Shown here: positions 59,839 to 64,000 of the stretch, piece by piece
Numbering within the stretch: position 1 is the first letter of the stretch
How the letters are laid out: each line of letters starts with the position of its first letter
From: a virus
DNA: 64,000 bases
Direction: 5' to 3' (one strand)
IMG/VR virus record: IMGVR_UViG_3300027917_002335
Span: 1 to 64,000 of that record
Notes under the pieces: model-generated
Database searches by the model: none
The model's input: only the letters and a program-made list of their open reading frames with translations
What the model was told of the DNA's origin: nothing
Made by a program: the position numbers and the translations under genes

Positions 59839-60022
59839 GAAACATCTACTCAAAACTCTTAAAAAGATTGGTGATGATATTGTTATTGTTAAGCAAGAAG
59901 CAGTGTATGCCTTTCCTAAGGGTATGTATGAACAGGTAAAAGATAACTTTGCTAAAGCTATTAAAAGTTATCAATATTACAGAGTAGATGAATTTGTTAA
60001 AAAAATTAAGGTGAAAAAATGA
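59789..60022 (+). CDS. Hypothetical lysine-rich protein, 77 residues
   Basis: The frame opens at ATG 59789, but a TTG at 59813 has GGAGGA at proper spacing and may be the real start. Basic throughout with VDEFVKKIKVKK at the end. The 3' end overlaps the next ATG. Confidence 0.5.
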   Translation: MVNGGNVDLSFLIVKNKKHLLKTLKKIGDDIVIVKQEAVYAFPKGMYEQVKDNFAKAIKSYQYYRVDEFVKKIKVKK

Positions 60023-60417
60023 ACCTAAAACAATTAAGAGATTGGGAAGAAACACTCCTTAACAATATTGAGCAGGCTTATGAAGAATACGGTAAAAAAT
60101 TTGTGGGGAGATTTTATATTAAGCGAGTTAGAAAAGGAATTAGGGGAACTACTTTTCGTTACTTAACCGCCATGAAAGACACAACAAAAGGAGTAGTTGA
60201 CGAACCACAGTTTAGAGGTAATTATATTTACATATATGGTGTAGATGGACAAAGATTACTCTGTATTAATTTTGAATGTGGTGGTATCCATAGTTGGTGG
60301 CTTATGGCGGAACAATTAAAAGAAAGTTGGGTTCAAATAACTAAGGAAGAAGGTATACAAAAATTAAAAGAATTACTCGCATATTTAAAAATAGAGGATG
60401 TGTTAAAAGTTGTTTAA
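60019..60417 (+). CDS. Hypothetical protein, 132 residues
   Basis: Mixed alpha-beta with a basic middle (FYIKRVRKGIRGTTFRYLTA). No family recognised. Translational overlap with both neighbours. Confidence 0.52.
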   Translation: MNLKQLRDWEETLLNNIEQAYEEYGKKFVGRFYIKRVRKGIRGTTFRYLTAMKDTTKGVVDEPQFRGNYIYIYGVDGQRLLCINFECGGIHSWWLMAEQLKESWVQITKEEGIQKLKELLAYLKIEDVLKVV

Positions 60418-60703
60418 AAATACATGGGAAATGTATGAAATGATCAGCAAAGTTAAGAAAACAGGATTTAAAATGCTTAGATTCTTAATGGGCTGGTCGG
60501 AAAGAAAGACAAAAAGACATTTGAAAAAATTACTCAAATATGGATTGGTACAAAAAGCAGAGGGATGTGAAATGTGTGGAAATGAAGAACCATTTTATTT
60601 CCCTACTCCGTGGTATGAACTTATAAACTGGAACGAATTTTTTAAAGAAGACGATGGAGATGATGATGTTCCAGACTGGGTAATGTGTGGAGGTAGTGAT
60701 TAA
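60410..60703 (+). CDS. Winged-helix-like protein with zinc pair
   Basis: TTG start behind GAGGATG. MGWSERKTKRHLKKLLKYGL (about 27-46) looks like the recognition helix and wing of a winged helix, followed by CEMCGN and an acidic end that has one more cysteine. Probably a DNA-binding protein. Confidence 0.5.
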   Translation: MFKNTWEMYEMISKVKKTGFKMLRFLMGWSERKTKRHLKKLLKYGLVQKAEGCEMCGNEEPFYFPTPWYELINWNEFFKEDDGDDDVPDWVMCGGSD

Positions 60704-60822
60704 TGAAGAAGAAGAAAAATAGGTGTAAGAAATGGAAATGTAAACAATGTATCTTCTCTTATATCATTTTTAGGAAGAAAAGAAAGAAGAACAAAAGAGT
60801 GGTGAAATGTAGTCTTGACTGA
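60703..60822 (+). CDS. Very basic microprotein, 39 residues
   Basis: MKKKKNRCKKWKCKQCIFSY, with 17 or so lysines and four cysteines. Resembles small nucleic-acid-binding zinc proteins. ATG overlaps the preceding stop as TAATG. Confidence 0.42.
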   Translation: MKKKKNRCKKWKCKQCIFSYIIFRKKRKKNKRVVKCSLD

Positions 60823-61096
60823 TGTAGAAGAAGAGATTAAAGAATTGGCTAAAATCATAGATGAAACAATTCGAACTACTCCTAATCATCTAAGAGGTTT
60901 ATTAATTCCAGATAAACATATTGATAGATTCTTACATCTTTGTAATTATATGATGGGCAAAGCAAGAGATAGTGAAAAATATTTCAAGATGATGATGGAA
61001 GGAGAGGCTGTAAGAGAACAAATGAAGTTGGAACTTGTTACAAAACTTTGTAAACATTTTGCAACCGATGACAAAGAAGAAAAAGGATTGGAATAA
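60815..61096 (+). CDS. Hypothetical helical protein, 93 residues
   Basis: TTG start with GGTGA upstream. Helical and acidic with several methionines. No family recognised. Confidence 0.48.
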   Translation: MTDVEEEIKELAKIIDETIRTTPNHLRGLLIPDKHIDRFLHLCNYMMGKARDSEKYFKMMMEGEAVREQMKLELVTKLCKHFATDDKEEKGLE

Positions 61097-61370
61097 AATC
61101 CTAGAACAAACTTATGAATTACTTGAAGATGGAGATTGGTATATTGTTTCTTTAAAAGAAATAGATGAATTATACGAAGAACTTGCTGCGATGTCTGGTC
61201 ATTTTAATCCAGAGACAAAAGAATTCAAAGATGGTAAAGAATGGACAGAATTAGACCACAAAATCCATGATATTTGCTACAATTGGTACATCAGAATTAT
61301 AGAGAAGAAACTGAAGATAACAAAATATTATGAGAAATACTATGGAAAATATTTAGGTGATAAGAAATAG
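61071..61370 (+). CDS. Hypothetical protein, 99 residues
   Basis: The start MTKKKKDWNKILEQTYELLE is used because the longer frame lies inside the preceding gene. Helical, acidic, many Tyr. No family recognised. Confidence 0.5.
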   Translation, partial: TKKKKDWNKILEQTYELLEDGDWYIVSLKEIDELYEELAAMSGHFNPETKEFKDGKEWTELDHKIHDICYNWYIRIIEKKLKITKYYEKYYGKYLGDKK

Positions 61371-61384
61371 ACTATTGTGAGTTT

Positions 61385-61621
61385 TTGAGAAAATTGTTCG
61401 ATATAGATTTTCCGTGTTGTGCTAGTTGTCACGATGAGTATGAATGGGGTTTGGAAAATGATGTTTATATTCCACTCTGCGAACATGGTGGAGATTGGGA
61501 AGGAGATGAATATCCTCATTTAGCTCTTTGTTGTGCTTTTAATGACTTCATGGATAATCTAACTGAAGAACAAAAACAAAAGATAAGAGATAATTATGAC
61601 AAAGTTTTTCACTCTGGTTAA
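61385..61621 (+). CDS. Hypothetical cysteine-containing protein, 78 residues
   Basis: TTG start behind GTGAG. PCCASCH near residue 11 and CEHGGDWE and LCCAF suggest a metal site. Acidic C-terminus. No family recognised. Confidence 0.5.
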   Translation: MRKLFDIDFPCCASCHDEYEWGLENDVYIPLCEHGGDWEGDEYPHLALCCAFNDFMDNLTEEQKQKIRDNYDKVFHSG

Positions 61622-62003
61622 GGAAGAAGTATGTTTAGCATGGATGGATTTTCATAGTATAGGGCATTTTATAATGGGTCAATTGTGCTTTGCTGGAACT
61701 TATTTAGTTCTACTCGGCGGATTACCATTCGAATTAAATTTGCCCTACTCTCTTATATCTTCAATTATATTTGGTGTATTATTTGAAGTAATTGAAAATG
61801 GACCCTGTGTTAAACTGAAATTTGCTGGTCGAAAAGATTCTGTTGAAAATTCGGTTGCTGATATTGTTTTAGTGATATTAGGAGCAATCTTTGAATTTGT
61901 ATTAATTGGTTTTGCTTCATTAACAATTAATATCGTTTTAAACACGACAGTCTTTGTAGTTTTAATGATTTTGTATCTCAAATTGAGAATGTTAACATGT
62001 TAG
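61596..62003 (+). CDS. Membrane protein with EN-x-D-type motif (DUF2585-like)
   Basis: A 135-residue membrane protein with about four helices. FHSIGHFIMGQ near the start, EVIENGPCVKLKF and KDSVENSVADIVLVILGA follow the order of DUF2585/VanZ-like proteins, where the acidic and Asn residues lie at helix ends. The catalytic role of those families is not known for a virus. Confidence 0.5.
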   Translation: MTKFFTLVKEEVCLAWMDFHSIGHFIMGQLCFAGTYLVLLGGLPFELNLPYSLISSIIFGVLFEVIENGPCVKLKFAGRKDSVENSVADIVLVILGAIFEFVLIGFASLTINIVLNTTVFVVLMILYLKLRMLTC

Positions 62004-62473
62004 TTAAATTACATTGCGGAGCAGAATATGACTTTCATACCATAAAAAGTATAACTGATTTAGGAAATGGAACGCTTGAGATAGTAGGAAATTTTAAACC
62101 TAGAGGTAAGTACCAAACAATTGTTATTTTTATAATCTCAATTGAGAATTGGGAAGAGGTTTCAAAAGAAAAGATATCATTAAAGCCTTATTTTTGTAGT
62201 GAATGTAAAAAACTCCATAAAAATGGAGAAATATTTGAGGCTCATAAGAAGTATTATATGAAAAAAGATGAAGCGATTCCAAGTGATAAAATCCTTGAGG
62301 CAGATTTAACAAAACTAAAAGAATTTAGTAAAAGACAGTTAAAAAGTCTTATGGATAGAATGAAGTGGAATCCGAATAAAACAGATTTATATACAAAAGA
62401 AATAAACAAGCTATTAATATATGAAGGAGTGGTGACTGATGAGGAGTTTCTCGAAAATTACCAAATTAAATGA
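61997..62473 (+). CDS. Hypothetical protein with central CxxC, 158 residues
   Basis: The first 55 residues are a beta-rich domain, then YFCSECKKLHK provides a CxxC...H site, and the rest is helical and lysine-rich. No family recognised. Confidence 0.5.
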   Translation: MLVKLHCGAEYDFHTIKSITDLGNGTLEIVGNFKPRGKYQTIVIFIISIENWEEVSKEKISLKPYFCSECKKLHKNGEIFEAHKKYYMKKDEAIPSDKILEADLTKLKEFSKRQLKSLMDRMKWNPNKTDLYTKEINKLLIYEGVVTDEEFLENYQIK

Positions 62474-62645
62474 TAAAAAATTGTTGGAATTTATTGTCGA
62501 AAAATGCAATAATGATAACACATTTTACATGACTTTACTTGAAGAGTTGACTGATGATTGTCCCTTTAGGGAAAGTTGTGGAGAAGAATATATGGAAGAT
62601 TATGGAGGTAATTACGATGACGGCAGATATGATGCCTACGACTGA
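62439..62645 (+). CDS. Hypothetical acidic protein, 68 residues
   Basis: MRSFSKITKLNDKKLLEFIV, then CPFRESCGEE and an acidic tyrosine-rich tail. Overlaps its neighbours. GGAGTGG is upstream. Function unknown. Confidence 0.48.
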   Translation: MRSFSKITKLNDKKLLEFIVEKCNNDNTFYMTLLEELTDDCPFRESCGEEYMEDYGGNYDDGRYDAYD

Positions 62646-62769
62646 ATGTGAATATATTGGTGAATGTAAACATTTTAATGAGGATAGTGTTTTATGTTTT
62701 TCCAAATTAAAATATGCTTGTTCTCATTATCATTATAGAATGTATTGGGATGAAGATGAGAAAGATTAA
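62617..62769 (+). CDS. Cysteine-containing microprotein, 50 residues
   Basis: Starts MTADMMPTTECEYIGECKHF behind GGAGGT, with four cysteines (near 11, 17, 27 and 35) that fit a zinc or iron-sulfur site. Function unknown. Confidence 0.5.
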   Translation: MTADMMPTTECEYIGECKHFNEDSVLCFSKLKYACSHYHYRMYWDEDEKD

Positions 62770-63088
62770 AAAACAAGTTAATAAATATTTTGAGGATTTA
62801 AAAATGAGTAAAGCAAAAGAAGAGAAGAATTTTTTGGCTGATTTTACGCCAAACGGGATGGAACCATCTAATGGAGTTAGACATCATCATTATAAACTTT
62901 CAGATGTTGTATGTAAACTTCTTACTAAGATGGAAGAAATTGAGAATACAATTGAAGTAGTGAAACATTTTTTGGGAGAAGAACTCTACTGCGCTATGAG
63001 TAAAAAAGTTAAGAGGATAAAACAACAAGAGAAGAAAATATTGGAAGAACAGCAGAAACTTGTTGAATTAAAGGGAGGATTATGTTAA
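62756..63088 (+). CDS. Hypothetical coiled-coil protein, 110 residues
   Basis: Start MRKIKKQVNKYFEDLKM is used because the longer frame would run through the preceding gene. A histidine cluster VRHHHYKL precedes a long coiled coil. Its end overlaps the RNase HI start. Confidence 0.5.
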   Translation: MRKIKKQVNKYFEDLKMSKAKEEKNFLADFTPNGMEPSNGVRHHHYKLSDVVCKLLTKMEEIENTIEVVKHFLGEELYCAMSKKVKRIKQQEKKILEEQQKLVELKGGLC

Positions 63089-63534
63089 GACTATTTATTG
63101 ACGGGAGTGCAACACCAAATCCAGGACTAGGTGGAATTGGATTTGTGTTGTATGATGACGACAAACAAATTATGCACGGATATACATATCTTGGTGAAAA
63201 CATAACAAATAATATGGCTGAATTCTTAGCTGTTCCTCACTCTCTTTTTCATATCATTAACGCATTTAAACCAAAGGAGTTAGAAATTAATACTGACAGT
63301 GAACTTGTTTATTCAGCATTTATGGGAACGAAACAAGTGAGAAATGTTAAACTTGTTGATATATTTGAAGCAGGTCTACAAACAACTTCTCTTATTTCAG
63401 AAATTCATTGGAATAAAATAAGTAGATTGCTTAATGGATATGCCGACAATTTAGCAAGAAGAGCTATTAATAAGAAAGATTCCGAGGTTTATATAAATGC
63501 GAGCAGAATTCCAAAAACTGGTAAAGAGGATTAA
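63082..63534 (+). CDS. rnhA: Ribonuclease HI
   Basis: A 150-residue type-1 RNase H. Catalytic acids are D7 (FIDGSATPNPG), E47 (NNMAEF), D72 (INTDSELV) and D122 (YADNLA). It would cleave RNA in RNA-DNA hybrids, for instance primers, so it fits replication. Lacks a basic handle region, as in many archaeal forms. GGGAGG precedes the ATG. Confidence 0.9.
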   Translation: MLRLFIDGSATPNPGLGGIGFVLYDDDKQIMHGYTYLGENITNNMAEFLAVPHSLFHIINAFKPKELEINTDSELVYSAFMGTKQVRNVKLVDIFEAGLQTTSLISEIHWNKISRLLNGYADNLARRAINKKDSEVYINASRIPKTGKED

Positions 63535-63727
63535 GGAAGTATGGGAAATCTTGTTTATATTTGTTACTTTTGTTATTACTATGATTATTATGATTGTGTT
63601 TGTTGCTCATAGTAGTAATGATCTTGAACAAAATATAGCAATGATGATAGGAAGTGTATTTTATTTTACTATGATGGCGGTGGTATTAGTTGTATTGCCC
63701 AGAATGCGGAAAAGAAAGCGCAAGTGA
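63497..63727 (+). CDS. Two-helix membrane protein, 76 residues
   Basis: Two hydrophobic helices (about 19-37 and 47-68) with a basic end RMRKRKRK. Its start lies in the RNase HI gene (38-nt overlap), and its end overlaps the TFB-like start. Function unknown. Confidence 0.48.
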   Translation: MRAEFQKLVKRIKEVWEILFIFVTFVITMIIMIVFVAHSSNDLEQNIAMMIGSVFYFTMMAVVLVVLPRMRKRKRK

Positions 63728-64000
63728 ATATGTTTGTACTAATTGTGGATTAGTATTTGAAGATAAACCTATAACAAATCAACCACCTATTTCACCTGAG
63801 AGCGAGGTAATCAGAGGTGGGAAGTTTAGATCCAAGTATCTTAAGGATCTACTCTCTCCCACCAAAATTAATTTAAAACATGTAAATGACGATATGAAGA
63901 GAATCCTAAAAAAGAATACTCCGTTTTGGGATTTGAAAAGAACATTAATCATTCACAATGAAATCAAACGATTATGTTGTTTATTAAATTTAAATAAAAA
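63690..64000 (+). CDS. TFB/TFIIB-like transcription initiation factor, cut by window edge
   Basis: The frame starts at a TTG and runs to the window end (103 codons). CPEC at 3-6 and CTNC at 16-19 form the N-terminal zinc ribbon with the classic YVCTNCGLVFED sequence. The B-finger/linker region (ESEVIRGGKFRSKYLKDLL) follows, and WDLKRTLIIHNEIKRLCCLL could begin the first cyclin fold. TFB recruits archaeal RNA polymerase to TATA promoters with TBP. A viral copy may direct host polymerase to viral late promoters. Confidence 0.75.
   Translation, partial: MYCPECGKESASEYVCTNCGLVFEDKPITNQPPISPESEVIRGGKFRSKYLKDLLSPTKINLKHVNDDMKRILKKNTPFWDLKRTLIIHNEIKRLCCLLNLNK

Noticed and set aside
1-64000. CRISPR array, insertion sequence, integrase or attachment site
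   Set aside because: I saw no regularly spaced identical repeats, no transposase or integrase motifs and no duplication at a tRNA end. The repeats found are few and sit in control regions.

Overview
The window looks like most of a head-tailed virus (Caudoviricetes) with a contractile tail that infects an archaeon. It carries the full HK97-type head and contractile-tail gene set. The archaeal host is indicated by a TFB/TFIIB-like transcription factor at the right edge (63690-64000), by TATA boxes of the TTTAAATA or TTTATAAA type about 25 nt ahead of inferred start sites, and by T-rich gene ends. The DNA is A+T rich, genes overlap tightly, Shine-Dalgarno sites are common, and GTG and TTG starts are frequent. 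Both ends are cut inside genes, so no statement about genome ends is possible. The host lineage cannot be named from this sequence.

Left arm (1-45848, all on the minus strand, read right to left): a putative small terminase and several virion proteins come first (45848-38661), then large terminase, portal, small head genes, prohead protease/scaffold, decoration protein, major capsid protein, connectors, sheath, tube, chaperone-like protein, tape measure, two paralogous baseplate proteins, hub/spike and a fibre. A 5.7-kb block follows (19969-14220) with a degenerate radical-SAM-like protein, an active-looking radical SAM enzyme, a protein with about 60 cysteines in CxC repeats, two YkgJ-type CxxCxxCC proteins, two sulfotransferases and an unknown protein. 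It interrupts the usual spike-to-baseplate gene order. Baseplate gp25/W, J and a third baseplate protein resume at 14156, then tail fibres, small membrane proteins, and a glycan block (6225-1) with two GT-A type transferases, another sulfotransferase, a radical SAM/SPASM enzyme, a methyltransferase, a GT-B transferase and RmlB. Three late promoters with a near-identical 26-bp sequence drive this arm.

Middle (45849-55233): intergenic control regions rich in palindromes and GATC sites, a small plus-strand operon leading to a MoxR-type AAA+ ATPase and a HExxH/VWA partner, a run of very small zinc-ribbon proteins, then a minus-strand 783-residue protein that may contain a primase-like core.

Right arm (55234-64000, plus strand): many small early-type genes, most unrecognised and several with zinc-binding CxxC pairs, a tRNA-Ala(UGC), a second tRNA with an odd anticodon arm, a structured non-coding stretch (58274-58729), an RNase HI and the TFB-like factor.

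The best candidate for an undescribed system is the cysteine-repeat protein with its radical SAM enzyme and degenerate partner (17048-19969). I read it as a viral protein-modification module, possibly making thioether or other cysteine cross-links in a virion protein, within a wider set of genes that sulfate, glycosylate or methylate the particle. That reading is inference.
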